A DNA stretch of 64,000 nt from NCBI GenBank assembly GCA_026075535.2, contig AP026540.1, positions 2,728,001 to 2,792,000 on the forward strand, in the 5' to 3' direction. The notes below the pieces were generated by a model. The model had not been told where the DNA came from, made no database searches, and worked only from the letters and a program-made list of their open reading frames with translations. Of the stretch, positions 22,201 to 32,260 are shown piece after piece. Position 1 is the stretch's first letter. Every line of letters starts with the position of its first letter. Source of the stretch: Tricholoma matsutake (taxonomy: Eukaryota; Basidiomycota; Agaricomycetes; Agaricales; Tricholomataceae). The position numbers were made by a program, and so were the translations under genes.

Positions 22201-23468
22201 TACAAAAGAAGCTGGTACAGAAATACCACGAAGGGGTAACCAGCGGACACCCAGGGCAATGGCAGACAACTGAAATGGTTAGAAGGGACTACTGGTGGCC
22301 AGGAATGATGACGTACATCAAGAACTATGTCGCCGGATGCGCTACATGCCAGCAGATGAAAGTCAACACCCACCTGATGACACCACCCCTACAACCAATC
22401 AAATCCGAAGCGACAAGGCCATTTGCAATGGTGACGACCAATTTCATAACTGACCTACCGGAGTCCGACGGTTATGATGCGCTCATGGTCGTGGTAGACC
22501 ATGGGCTTACGAAGGGGGTAATTTTCATCCCTTGCAAGAAAACAATCAATGCACTGGGAGCAGTGACCCTCTATCTGGATTATGTCTACAAACGGTTCGG
22601 CCTTCCAGACAAGATAATATCGGACAGGGACCCCAGATTCGCCTCGCAGCTATTCCAAGAATTAGGAAGATTGCTCGGAATCAAGCTGGCAATGAGTACG
22701 GCATACCACCCCCAGACCGACGGAGAAACAGAACGGGTGAATCAGGAAGTAGAAGTCTACCTGCGGATCTTCTGCTCAAACAACCAAGAGAAATGGAAGC
22801 ACTTCCTTCCAACAGCAGAGTTCACGCACAACCAAAGGATGCACTCCACCCAGAAAAGCTCCCCGTTCTACCTGATGATGGGCTATGAACCAAAAGTGAT
22901 CCCACTCCCATACCTGAAAACAAACATACTGGCTATAGAGAAACGGATAGTCGCGTTGCAACGAGCCCGAGATGAAGCAAAGGCAACTCACGAGTTGGCC
23001 AGACAGCTGATGGCAGAAAGAACTACACGGCACTTCATGCCATTCAAAGAAGGAGACAGGGTGTGGCTAGAAGCAAAGAACCTCAAAATGACGCATGCAA
23101 CAAAGAAACTCGCACCCAAAAGAGAAGGACCATTCTCCATCGAGAAGGTTCTAAGCCCCCTCTCCTACCAACTGAAGCTACCAAACCAATGGAAAATACA
23201 CCCAGTATTCCATGCAGCACTCCTCACCCCATATAAGGAAACCGAGATGCATGGTCCAAACTTCCCAGAACCTCCGCCGGACCTAATAGAAGGAGAATCG
23301 GAGTACGAAGTGGAAGCGATCATCGGACATAAAAAGAAAGGAAGGACCATGCACTTCTTAGTGAAGTGGGTTGGATACCCGACCTCGGAGAACTCCTGGG
23401 AGCCCGAGGGAAACCTGAAACATGCCAAGAAAATCCTTGGAGCATATAAACAGCAACGACAGCTGTAG
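19288..23468 (+). pseudogene. Family 2 pol, copy D: protease, RT, RNase H, integrase, chromodomain
   Basis: The protease keeps the catalytic triplet (LLDSGVGGVF). RT has YMDNILIF, RNase H ESDASKHATG, and the integrase core DFITDL (the residue before it is Asn: TTNFITDL, so the first catalytic Asp is lost), SDRDPRF and DGETERVNQE. The chromodomain (FLVKWVGYPTSENSWEP) ends at 23468. TGA stops at 20050, 21732 and about 21821 face TGG, CGA and CAG in copy C. The TGA at 22167 is shared with copy C. The region 20301-21734 is the longest open stretch. Confidence 0.92.
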
Positions 23469-23526
23469 AACCCCCCAGAACCAAGACCAAGACACCCACT
23501 GAACCAACCACGAAAGAAACCACAGA

Positions 23527-24045
23527 ATGCTCCCCACCCCATCGACACTACACCTACCATGAACCCCAGCAAGGACTGGGCGAACGGTCATCGACCAACA
23601 ACCACTGACGAACATACTCCCTGGCAGACCTGCATGGATATGCCCGCATGGGATTCCCTTCTGGATTACAAGGGATGACTGGATAAGAAGGATGTCCTCG
23701 ACCTGTCCCAAATGCTGCCTCTTTGCTTGGAGGAGCACAAAGGCAGACTACACCTGGGTGAGGACCCAATATGAAGAATGGTGTTTTGAGGAAGAACGAG
23801 ATGGGGAAGACTACATCCCGGAGGACTTCTGTGTTGACCGAACAGGGCTTCGCCCTGGCATGAGGCCACTGGCGGGTGTGAGCAGACCCCTGTGGATCGA
23901 TCTCCAGTGGAATGCCCATTACGATGAAGAAAGCAGATATGTCTGGCGAAGAGGCTCCTGCTCGGAGAACACGGAGAGTTGGGAACACTGCTGCACTCCA
24001 ACCAATTCCCTCAAACCCCACGATCCCACCCCACCTCCTGACTAG
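23527..24045 (+). pseudogene. Third ORF of copy D, Trp/Cys-rich, unrelated to that of copy C
   Basis: An ATG at 23527 starts a 172-codon frame ending in TAG at 24043, with one TGA at 23560; 160 codons after that are open. It is rich in Trp and Cys (TCPKCC, YTWVRTQYEEWCFEEE) and acidic in the middle, with no zinc knuckle and no membrane segment. It holds the same place as the copy C ORF3, and both are followed by the shared GAAGTCAGTGACTTC block. I recall similar Trp-rich ORFs downstream of integrase in other basidiomycete Ty3 elements but assign no function. Confidence 0.5.
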
Positions 24046-24101
24046 AGAGGAGAAAGAGATTTTGATCGAAGTCAGTGACTTCGAAGATAGAGAGAGGGTG
24101 A

Positions 24102-24844
24102 TGTTATGATTTGTCTACAGAAACCCGCAAGTATGGGCAGTTCATTTTTTCTTATTCAACTCAACTCTCTTCCGATGGAAGACACCTTGATGTGTGGTGA
24201 CTCCATACACCCGAACCCACTCCCACATGCACCGTGGTATGACAACCCCCTTTACATGAGGTCCGGGACATCGGATCCTTGACATCGGACACCTCATGCT
24301 ATGCATGAGGCTATTCTCTTATTGTTCTCTGATAATGCTGCGCCACAGCACTCCTTGACATTGGACGCCTCATGCGAGGCATGAGGCCTATTGTCTCTAT
24401 TGTTCTTGTCTATATTTACCTGATAATCATCTCACTTTCTGATTGGACGATAGGTAGTCCTAGAACAGTATATAAGCTGTAGCTACACTCTGTGTATTCT
24501 CCAGCTTGACCTAATTCAACCAACGGTCTTAGACTCAACCAGAACACTCGACAACTAAGGAAGTCCCTTAGTTGTGATACACTCGAACTCGACAGCTTAG
24601 GAAGCCCCTAGCTGTGATAACCCAAACTCGACAGTTGGAAAGCCTCCAACTGTGATACATGAGCCGACGGTCTACTCAGAAAGCCTCTGAGTACAGAAAG
24701 CCATGACAACTTGAGGAAGTACCCAAGTGAAGGCAGGAAGCCCGATACACTAGGAAAGTCTCCTAGTGCGATATGAGACAGTTGGAAAGCCCCCAACTGT
24801 AACACACAAAGCTGAGGCTGAGTTAAAGACCTATAGTCTTAACA
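24102..24844 (+). repeat. 3' LTR of copy D (743 bp)
   Basis: It is colinear with 17407-18149 and the same length, with scattered mostly C/T and G/A differences. It is preceded by the purine run AAGATAGAGAGAGGG. Confidence 0.95.
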
Positions 24845-25132
24845 CAGGTGACCCATGGACAGAAGTGGTGCCAAAGAGGGTGAGGTCTGCTTTACTTCAG
24901 CAGATCCATACAGGGGGGTGATACTCGGAGTCATTCTGGTGTTTGTATGGGGTGTATCTGTTTCTGAGTCAGAAGAGGGAATGTGTCGGTGCAATGTATG
25001 TGTTGCAGGGGTTACAGTGCTAGGGTGGATGACTGGAGCCGGTGTTGAAGCAGGGGAGGGCGACAAGGATGAGAGTGGTGACAGCGGGGTAGCAATTAGT
25101 ACACGTGCTCTGCTCCTGGTGGTGAGCGGCAC
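24845..25132 (-). pseudogene. Family 3 gag, N-terminal part
   Basis: The ATG at 25132 (MPLTTRSRARVLIATPL) opens a Ser/Thr/Pro-rich N-terminus that reads in frame into the gag core at 17406 once copy D is removed. Proline/serine-rich gag N-termini are common in fungal Ty3 elements. There is no stop within this piece. Confidence 0.75.
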
Positions 25133-25633
25133 AGTACTGGATGGGCGTCGAGACAGCTTGGGTTACGACAGGGTAGGGGTATGAAGACATTGGCGGTACA
25201 ATTTCTCACAGTGGGGTTATATATGTATGGGCATGGATGTGCCACACTGGGGGTTGGGGAAAATGATAATGGTGGATCTGGTGTATTGTGGTATCACGCT
25301 GGGGTTGTGGTGTGTGATAATGACTCGGATGATGACACGGATGATAGTGCAGGCAATACAATTATAGCTGGGGATTGGGGCGGAAGATAACACTGCCAGT
25401 CTTCTGGACGTTCTGATGCAGATGTACCTTCTCGCCCAGAAAGGGTAGATGGCCAACCCACTATGGGAAGGTGGCTGTCGTTTTTAGTTCAATAGGTCTT
25501 GGACCTTTGGCAAGGGTTCTTCGGAGAGAGAGGCGGGCGGGGTTCTTCAGAGAGAGATGGGGCATTTTTATTCCCAGAGATTAGAGTGGGGTGGTTTCAG
25601 AGAAAGTTTTGCCAAGCTCGAATTTAAAAAAAG
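25133..25633 (-). other. Family 3 leader; no gene seen
   Basis: About 500 bp upstream of the family 3 gag start. Open frames here are short and without recognisable motifs. It is probably the 5' leader of the element; no self-primer complement to the candidate LTR was found. Confidence 0.4.
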
Positions 25634-25856
25634 TGTAACGAAAGCACTCTAGTGCCTTGGTCACTTAGAGGAATAGGGACAAGTAAATTGGAACTTGGTA
25701 TGAATTAAACGGAGAATGAGAACTAACTAAGACATTGTTTCGCGAGGTCAATATGTGAGCACGTGATCATGTATATTAGTAATGTCCCAGAAGGGAAAAG
25801 GTAATGTGGATAGGAAACTGGTGAGGTAGTAAGATAATTGAGGGAATTATCTTACA
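25634..25856 (-). repeat. Candidate 5' LTR of family 3
   Basis: A 223-bp segment bounded by TGTAA and TTACA, with the palindrome TAAGATAATT..AATTATCTTA at its outer end. The position upstream of gag is right. The partner LTR lies outside the window, so neither the boundary nor identity can be confirmed. Confidence 0.35.
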
Positions 25857-25868
25857 CCCTGTTGTTCC

Positions 25869-26104
25869 TAGTGTTGAAGGGTCCAGTCCATAGGACCGAA
25901 AAAAAGACTGAAATTGGACTGAATTGGACTGAATTGGACCAGGAAATACTGGACCAGTGGTCTATTTATGGACCAGTCTTTTGCAGTCCAGTTAGCAGTC
26001 TTTCCATTTTGAAAAATGTCATAAAATCAAAGAAAACTGGTCTAAACCAGTTAGTACTAGTTTTATTGTGGGAACATATATTGTACCATGTTCCCACATG
26101 AAAT
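25869..26104. mobile_element. Truncated hAT-like MITE
   Basis: It begins TAGTGTTGAAGGGTCCAGTC, close to the ends of the 29635-31069 and 49632-51074 elements, and is followed by dense GTCCAGT/ACTGGWC repeats. No matching right terminus or 8-bp duplication was found, so it is a one-ended remnant. The right boundary is approximate. Confidence 0.6.
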
Positions 26105-26247
26105 CTGGTGAATTCAACCTCCCTTCTGACATCTACCCCTTGGTATGATGTCATTCAGTGGCCTTGATCTGCTATCTCTGCCTTTTCTATTTTTAGACTA
26201 TTATTTGATTTTTGCAGTCTTCACATATACTGGGCACTGGCCAAGGG
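26105..26247 (+). repeat. Family 1 LTR remnant, left piece
   Basis: It matches the family 1 LTR from 'ACCCCTTGGTATGATGTCAT' to 'CACATATACTGGGCA' with several substitutions. It is cut by the DUF6589 element at the 9-bp duplication GGCCAAGGG (26239-26247) and resumes at 28683. It is far more diverged than the LTRs of copies A and B. Confidence 0.85.
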
Positions 26248-26400
26248 TAGACCAGTGACTGATCCCTAGTACATGAGCAAGTGTCAATATATAGGGACCG
26301 GTAAAGCTGACTTTGAATTGCCATAGTTAAACCTTGTGATTGAGAGAATATGAATAAGCATTCTAGAATAGCCTGTTTGAGCAACTTCCAAATTGGGAAC
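26248..26400 (+). repeat. Left TIR of the DUF6589 element
   Basis: Aligns with the reverse complement of 28523-28682 with substitutions and a few small gaps. The central part including GATTGAGAGAATATG is unchanged. Confidence 0.88.
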
Positions 26401-26989
26401 TATAGAAATTTTACGACGCGTCGACGTGCATGTGCCTCGAGCTGCAATTACCACTCCTCCCACTACATTCACCATGCCCACTACCTCTCAACTAAGCCAG
26501 CAAGGTTTTTTTATGCTTCAAACACCAGTTGCAGCCCAGGCACACAATCCGAACAAGCTATCAACAACTTTGGAGGTGAACGTTCCTAACTTGTTCTTCG
26601 ATGGCCAGAGACACGTTAGAGGGAACAGCAAGGGAACTAAAAACCCTTGGGATATGAACACCTCTACTTTTCACTGTCACCAAGCTCCACCTTGATCATC
26701 AGCCCATCACCAAGCCATGACATTTACATCTAGCCATCATGGTATGCTGATGCCACACACACCCTCAAGCTCATCCCACTTTGGCTACAAAGAAAGTGTT
26801 CATGACGGAGAGACTCACAGGTACCTATTTTCAGAAACCAGTGATTATCACGTCCTACCAACCCCACCGTATGTTGATATCTTTCTCACATGTGTAATGT
26901 AGTATGAATAGTCGCATTCTCCAAACAGTTCATCCCAACAACCTCTTCTACCTCCACACAATATAGAGGTTGCATCATCCGCAACTGAT

Positions 26990-28399
26990 TTGAGCTATTC
27001 AATCCATATTGAACACAACCCTGACATGAATTTGCTGCCATACCAATTCAGTGGCCCACTTACGCAGAGCCCTGTCAATGTCCTTGAAAATTCTGCTTCC
27101 AAGTCATCTTTGAGAACTGTGTCTGTCCCAGATCCTTTGCTTTCTCTGATAGTTCTTGATGTCCAAATGACTGTATTTTATGGGTCCGACTATGCTAAGC
27201 CTGCTAATGCGACTTCTGATAACAAGGAGAACCATTACCACTGCCTAGACCCCTACCAGGTTCCTTGTGCTCTTGCCAAGCCAAAGTCTGCAACAGATAT
27301 TGCTCAGAATATGCTTGATCTACTCCATGGCGCAGGGCTTACACCATTGGAGTTTGTTACATGTCTTTTTGACGATTCTGTGGATGAATTTATGACTTTC
27401 CAAGATGCATTTTATAAAGAGCGTCACTCCCACCAGCTTCGAAATTTCCTTGATATCCTTTGGAAGAGCGAGAAAGGTTCCAGGCACTAGAAGGATTGGA
27501 TGCAGCCCCATGCAGTTGACTTTGTCTGTGATACTGTTCATGATGAGATGGACGCTGCCAAACCAAAGCTCTACATGTCAACAATCGAAGTCACTCCCAA
27601 CTTCATTTCAACTTGGGACATCAATTCACTAATGGAACCAATTGCGAGCGATACGACTCCCATCTGGTCTCACATTTTGGAGGCTGCTACTGAAACACGT
27701 GTTGCAAAAGAGAAATCGAGGTCTATGAACCCAAGGAACTGTCAAACTGTAAGATATATCTATTGTCCTCATACATTCATATCTTAATATGCTCGTACCA
27801 GGGCTGAAATGTCATCAATGCCCAGATTCATTATTTACACTCATTTTGCTCCTGCAAAGTTCAAATCAGTCTTGGTCTACATGGCATGGTCTACGGGCGC
27901 ATCACAACAACTTATTAATGTTCTCAACCACTTGTGCCTATCTATGTCCTACACCTCCATCTTGTCCATGATTGACACACTTGCTGAACATTCAATTCAG
28001 GATACTTGCAAGGTTGTTGAGGGTCTGCATGCTTTTGCAATTGATAATGTAAATGTCTCAACGTTGACTTATATCGAACAAGCCCCTGGAGCTATGAGCA
28101 AAGTGCAATCTGGAACTGTCGCAGTTCTTTACAAGTTACCCAATGCCAAGGCGGAAGATATGCTACTTGAGCCTATGATGTTACGACTCTCCAACTCATC
28201 ACCACTAACAATGTCAGATCTTCATCAATCAGCCGTGTCTTGTGAGGCCTGGAAGGGCCAGTGCACAGTCAATATTGTGGCCATTCTTGTGACATATGTA
28301 TCAGGATTCTCACACTATTCACATGTACCAGAGTTACAACACCAACCGCGTCAGAAGCAGTTCAATATCCTCCGAGGAAGAGAGATGGAGCTGATCTAG
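26990..28399 (+). pseudogene. DUF6589 protein, truncated
   Basis: Successive frames match DUF6589 proteins as I know them: LLHGAGLTPLEFVTCLF, then PHAVDFVCDTVHDEMD, ISTWDINSLMEPIA, a probable intron after NCQT (GTAAG at about 27750), LINVLNHLCLSMSYTSI, AFAIDNVNVSTLTYIEQ and MSKVQSGTVAVLYKL. A TAG at 27488 and a frame problem at the intron break it. It ends at a TAG at 28397, before the second half of a usual DUF6589 protein. Function of the family is not established; its position between TIRs suggests a transposase or element-encoded helper. The start is uncertain, and an upstream frame at 26393-26695 may belong to it. Confidence 0.8.
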
Positions 28400-28522
28400 G
28401 TGTTCTTCCAGTGTAGATACAGAAGTGATATCCATTAAACCCAGAGTAGACACATCGTCAGGATCGATGAGCGCGTCCTCGACATCGATGTTGTTCGATG
28501 AGCGCATTCAAAATTGTCTGCT

Positions 28523-28682
28523 GTTCCCATTTAGGCAGTTCCCAAATAGGTGATTCTAGAACACTGAGTCATATTCTCTCAATCGCAAGGTATAACCATG
28601 GCAATTCAAAGTCAGCTTCACCAGTCCCTCTATATACATTGACGCTTGCTCATGTATATACGAGGGAGTGGTTACGAGTCTA
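28523..28682 (-). repeat. Right TIR of the DUF6589 element
   Basis: Reverse complement of 26248-26400. Its outer end GTCTA abuts the second GGCCAAGGG. Confidence 0.88.
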
Positions 28683-28812
28683 GGCCAAGGGGTCCTCAGA
28701 GTTTTTTCTTCGAATTTCCCTTTGCTAGGTGCACCTCCAATCCCTGTAATATGTAGTATAATTTTAACTTTGGATTTCCCTTTGCTAGAGGCTGGGGTTG
28801 CCCTCATAATGA
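28683..28812 (+). repeat. Family 1 LTR remnant, right piece
   Basis: It continues the LTR from the target duplication through two TTTCCCTTTGCTAG repeats to the LTR end (GGGGTTGCCCTCATA). No internal sequence of the element follows, so it is a solo LTR or a truncated end. Confidence 0.85.
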
Positions 28813-29190
28813 TGGAGTGAGGAGTGTGATGCGGTAAAGCTGCATTTTCCCTGCCCATGCCCTGTGCACACCTGATGCAGTTAGTTTCTCCTGCTTGAAC
28901 AGTGTGCCCATCCATGCTTTTCATTTATGTCCCCCCCTCTCCTCCTTGAGCTCTGTAGATGGGCAGTAAGAATTCAGAATTCAGTGCTTGCTATCGACCT
29001 CAGTTATTACAATTGGTATTTCTATAATCGACACAGTTGAAAAGTGTGGTAGAGCATAAAGATACCCTCCCCAATGCCCCTGTAGTATTGAATAACCTGT
29101 GCCACCATCATGGCGAGCTGTGAGCAGACCATGAGCAGCTTGCTCCGACACTTGGACGGTCCAGACATCCCTGGAGGTTTGGAAATTCCA
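28813..29190. other. No gene seen
   Basis: About 380 bp without a supported frame or repeat. It may include the 3' untranslated end of the frame that starts at 31137 on the minus strand. Confidence 0.4.
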
Positions 29191-29968
29191 ATATCAAGAT
29201 TTTCTGGTTGGGTCAGACAACTTGGATAAGTGAGGTGCCTTTGCAAGCACAGAAGCAGGAATGCTGCCCTTGGCACTGGATAACCCGAGAAGACTAGCCA
29301 GCTCATCAGTGAGAGATCCACCACCAGCCATGGCAGCCTGAGAGGAGGCAGTTGGCTGGAAATGATTGACCTTGGCACGAAGCAGTGCCCAAGCGACCAT
29401 CATGGCAGTGTCACCCAGATCTGGATCATTTCCACCCAGTTGAGCAAGAGGCGGTTCACCATCCACGTTAGCTGAACCAGTGGCATCTTGATCCCTTCTT
29501 CATTGTGTATATTGTTCAATATAATCTCGTGCCTCATCTGGGGTCGCTCCTGCCGATTTAAGGCAATCGAGGAATACGGGACCTGAGGTAAACGTTGAGA
29601 TGGCCTCATCCACAATCCTTTGACATTCTTCTGCTAGTGTTTAAAGGTCCAGTTCAGTCCAGTTTTTTTGCCCCATTTGGATGAACTGCAATCACAACCA
29701 GTTGCCTACTATGGTAAGACCCCAAAAAACTGGACTGAACTGCAAAAAACTGGTCCAAAGCAGTCATAACCAGTTTGAACTGACTAAAACTGGTCTTCTC
29801 ATAGAATTTAGTACATAAAACTAGTTGTAAACTATAGCATAGAGTGTATAGTAGTTGACCATAAAGGTTTTATGGTGATGACACTCCTCTACATCTCAAA
29901 AAATACAACTACAAGATGTTGTGCAAGTTAGATTTTGCAGTAACATATCGTTTTGGCCATAGCACATG

Positions 29969-30836
29969 TAGGGCATGACTTGGGTAACCCCTGGGTATAA
30001 TTTCATGTACCCATACCCATTACGGTTACAGGTGCAGTTTTACCACAGGTACGGGGGGGTTTTGGTCAAAACCCATGGGTATGACATTAATAATTTATTA
30101 TAATTCTAAATATATCTAAATACAATGAAGAACCACCCCCAACTCACAATTGCGAGTGAGGGGAGGTGGTAGCGGTGATGTACTGGCCGTCGTGAGTTAG
30201 CAAACTAAGAAACACCCCCACCTCATGTTTGTGAGCGAGAGGGGGTGGTAGTGGTGATGTGGCGGCACTCCCGAGTGAAACAAACAGAGAACGACCCCAC
30301 CTCGCATTTGCAAGCAAGGGGGGGTGGTAAGAACGAAAGACAGAAAAAAATACCTAGGGCCCAAACAACAATAGATGTTGTTTGGGCCAGTTATAGCACC
30401 ATTAGAACCTAAAAGTTGAATAAAAACATTAGTTAGTTAGGAAAAAACAAGAACGAAAGACAGAAAAAAATACCTAGGGCCCAAATGACGATAGATGTCG
30501 TTTGGGCCAGTTATAGCACCATTAGAACCTAAAAGTTGAATAAAAACATTAGTTAGTTAGGAAAAAACAAGAACGAAAGATAGAAAAAAATACCTAGGGC
30601 CCAAACGACGATAGACATCGTTTGGGCTGGTTATAGCACCATTAGAACCTAAAAGTTGAATAAAAACATTAGTTAGTTAGGAAAAAACAAGAATGAAAGA
30701 TACCCACATCATACCCATAACACTGTGGAAATGGGTATGGTATTGCCCAGGTACGGCAACTTCCGACCCATACCCATAACCGTGCATACCCATAACCATA
30801 TTATCACGGGTTTACCCGTACCCATGTCACGCCTTA
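29969..30836. mobile_element. hAT-like element nested in the previous one, 868 bp
   Basis: The 8-bp duplication AGCACATG (29961-29968, 30837-30844) flanks ends TAGGGCATGACTTGGGTA and, reversed, TAAGGCGTGACATGGGTA. Subterminal repeats of ACCCATACCC give it a character unlike its host element. The middle holds GC-rich inverted segments and three 120-bp tandem repeats. There is no coding capacity. Confidence 0.9.
30331..30690. repeat. Three tandem 120-bp repeats, each with a hairpin
   Basis: Units begin at 30331, 30451 and 30571 (GAACGAAAGA), with a fourth partial start at 30691. They differ at only a few bases, mostly C/T or G/A. Each contains an inverted repeat on GGGCCCAAAC..GTTTGGGCC. The element at 49632-51074 carries a similar GGGCCCAAACAATG hairpin at about 50609-50640. 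Confidence 0.95.
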
Positions 30837-31137
30837 AGCACATGCAATTCTGGACCATTTCTCTTGAAAATATGATCAAAAGATGCATATTTACGAGGAG
30901 TACACAGTAGCAATTTGAATCAATTCAAACCAGTTTTTATCAGTTCGGTTCGAAGCAGTTCTTCCATCCTGGGAAGCCCAAACTGCAACTGATGGTCCAG
31001 TTTTTTGCAGTTCAGTCCAGTTCAGTTGCAGTCTTTTTCCGGTTCGATGAACTGGACCTTTAAACACTATCTTCTGCACAAGCTCGAATGGTTTCATCAG
31101 CTGGGGGGCTCGCGGGGCGAGAAGGAACATCAGTCAT

Positions 31138-32260
31138 GGAGAGAAAAGAGGAGTGATGACAATAGGAGGGAGATTATGATAGGAGAGAAGATGACCGAGG
31201 AGTGTAAGCCACAAAAATCAAATGTTGATTGAACGCTTCGATGAACCCTACATGTATTGTGTCAGATAAAGAATAGACTTGGATAGAGGTGGATGGAACA
31301 CCTGCTCACTCATAGAATTTGACTGGATGAGGTAGCGAACCTATTAAATGATGCCAGAAGAATCCTGTTGAGTGAAAGTCTAGTTGAGTCTAATCCGTAT
31401 GAGATTGCGAGAGCTCTTACAAAGCAAGGAAATATTATTATGAGAGGCGAGGCCTTAAATAACAAAACTGAGAGGGTAAGAAGCTGAAAACAATATGAAG
31501 TGTGGTGCACTTACCTGTGTTGCTTATGATTAAGATGGGGGTTGAAAAGAAGCAACACAGGATCTACTAGTCGCACTTCAACTGTCTTATAACCTGGCAT
31601 CTGCTAGCCCCTAGCACCAAGTCACGGACCATGCACAAAAGGAGTTCGGTCGGAGCTCACTGAGACCGTGCAGGTAGATGCGTGATCTTGAGGTGGCACA
31701 GAGGCCTACAAAAAAGCTCCTTACCCTTGGGACCCGCTTTAACGACGAACGCTTGCCAAAAATCTGCAAAAGTCCAGCAACGGCATTTTCTGAAAATCAC
31801 GTGTTGCGAAGAATCTGCTGGGTCAATAGCGTTCAGTGTGCCGGAGCCCCCTGATCATTTCAGAGTATTTCTCAAACATTGAATGGACCGTCTCAAAGAT
31901 GGCATGAGTCTTCAAAGCTGGCTTGGTCACATAATTGGAAACATATAGAAGCACCCCCTTAATTGCTGTACCTGAGCGAAGGCTTGTAATGGATAGAACG
32001 ATATGTGAACAAAGCATGTATTAGATACTTGAACCCTCTCATGAGAATCGAACTGGAAGAACTGAGTCTGTCCTCTTCATCGCTTTGTTGCTGAGCGATG
32101 AATGTTGTTCATTGACCAAGCGACATATGCGCCACGAAAAGTTAAGTTAACTTGACCGCCTGTCAGCGGCAGGAATACATTAGCCTCCGTACGATACATA
32201 GTATAATATAACAATATGATACAACCCCTCATGCATACTGTATTAGCATCTGTTAGTTTA
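31138..32260. other. No gene seen
   Basis: About 1.1 kb between the unrecognised minus-strand gene and RTF2. Only short unsupported frames, no LTR or TIR that I could pair. Confidence 0.5.

Larger units (their letters stand above)
17407..24844 (+). mobile_element. Ty3/gypsy chromovirus copy D (family 2)
   Basis: Its two LTRs are 743 bp each (17407-18149 and 24102-24844). The flanks are CAGGC (17402-17406) and CAGGT (24845-24849), a 5-bp duplication with one C-to-T change. It inserted into the family 3 gag. Gag and pol align with copy C throughout, but the region between the chromodomain and the 3' LTR is unrelated to that of copy C. One TGA is in gag and at least four are in pol. Confidence 0.94.
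1..25856 (-). mobile_element. Outermost Ty3/gypsy element (family 3), partial, split by two insertions
   Basis: Three blocks of one minus-strand gag-pol (24845-25132, 14596-17406, 1-1150) join in order once the inserted elements are removed at their target-site duplications. The RNase H reading passes from block 14596 into block 1150 without loss of frame, and gag passes likewise from 24845 into 17406. The 3' end, including the 3' LTR, lies left of the window. It is the oldest layer of this cluster: copy A and copy D both inserted into it. Its 5' boundary is uncertain because the second LTR is not visible. Confidence 0.85.
26248..28682. mobile_element. DNA transposon with long TIRs carrying a DUF6589 gene
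   Basis: Terminal inverted repeats of about 155 bp (26248-26400 and 28523-28682) both begin TAGAC and share long stretches such as AAGCTGACTTTGAATTGCCA. A perfect 9-bp duplication GGCCAAGGG flanks it (26239-26247, 28683-28691), and the target is recognisable as one family 1 LTR. The body holds the N-terminal part of a DUF6589 protein; the C-terminal part is missing. This suggests an internally deleted copy of a longer element. A 9-bp duplication with long TIRs would suit Mutator-like elements, but the superfamily is open. Confidence 0.85.
29635..31069. mobile_element. hAT-like non-autonomous element (outer), 1435 bp with insert
   Basis: Perfect terminal inverted repeats TAGTGTTTAAAGGTCCAGTT (22 bp in all) and a perfect 8-bp duplication TCTTCTGC (29627-29634, 31070-31077). 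Subterminal DNA is full of GTCCAGTT/AACTGGAC motifs. No transposase frame. It contains a second element at 29969-30836; without that it is about 560 bp. Confidence 0.93.
29191..31137 (-). pseudogene. Unrecognised protein gene split by a hAT-like element
   Basis: The ATG at 31137 starts MTDVPSRPASPPADETIR and runs to the TCTTCTGC duplication. After removal of 29635-31069 it continues in frame (CAEECQRIVDEAISTF, GPVFLDCLKSAGATPDEA), has one TGA near 29492 and then reads on to a stop at 29191 (last codons PTRKS). That is about 170 codons. The fragment is Ala/Pro-rich and helical in look. I recall similar N-termini in repeated basidiomycete proteins but cannot name the family. Confidence 0.5.

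Noticed and set aside
30331..30690. Regular repeats that might suggest a CRISPR-like array
   Set aside because: The units are 120-bp head-to-tail copies without unique spacers, inside a flanked DNA transposon of a eukaryote.
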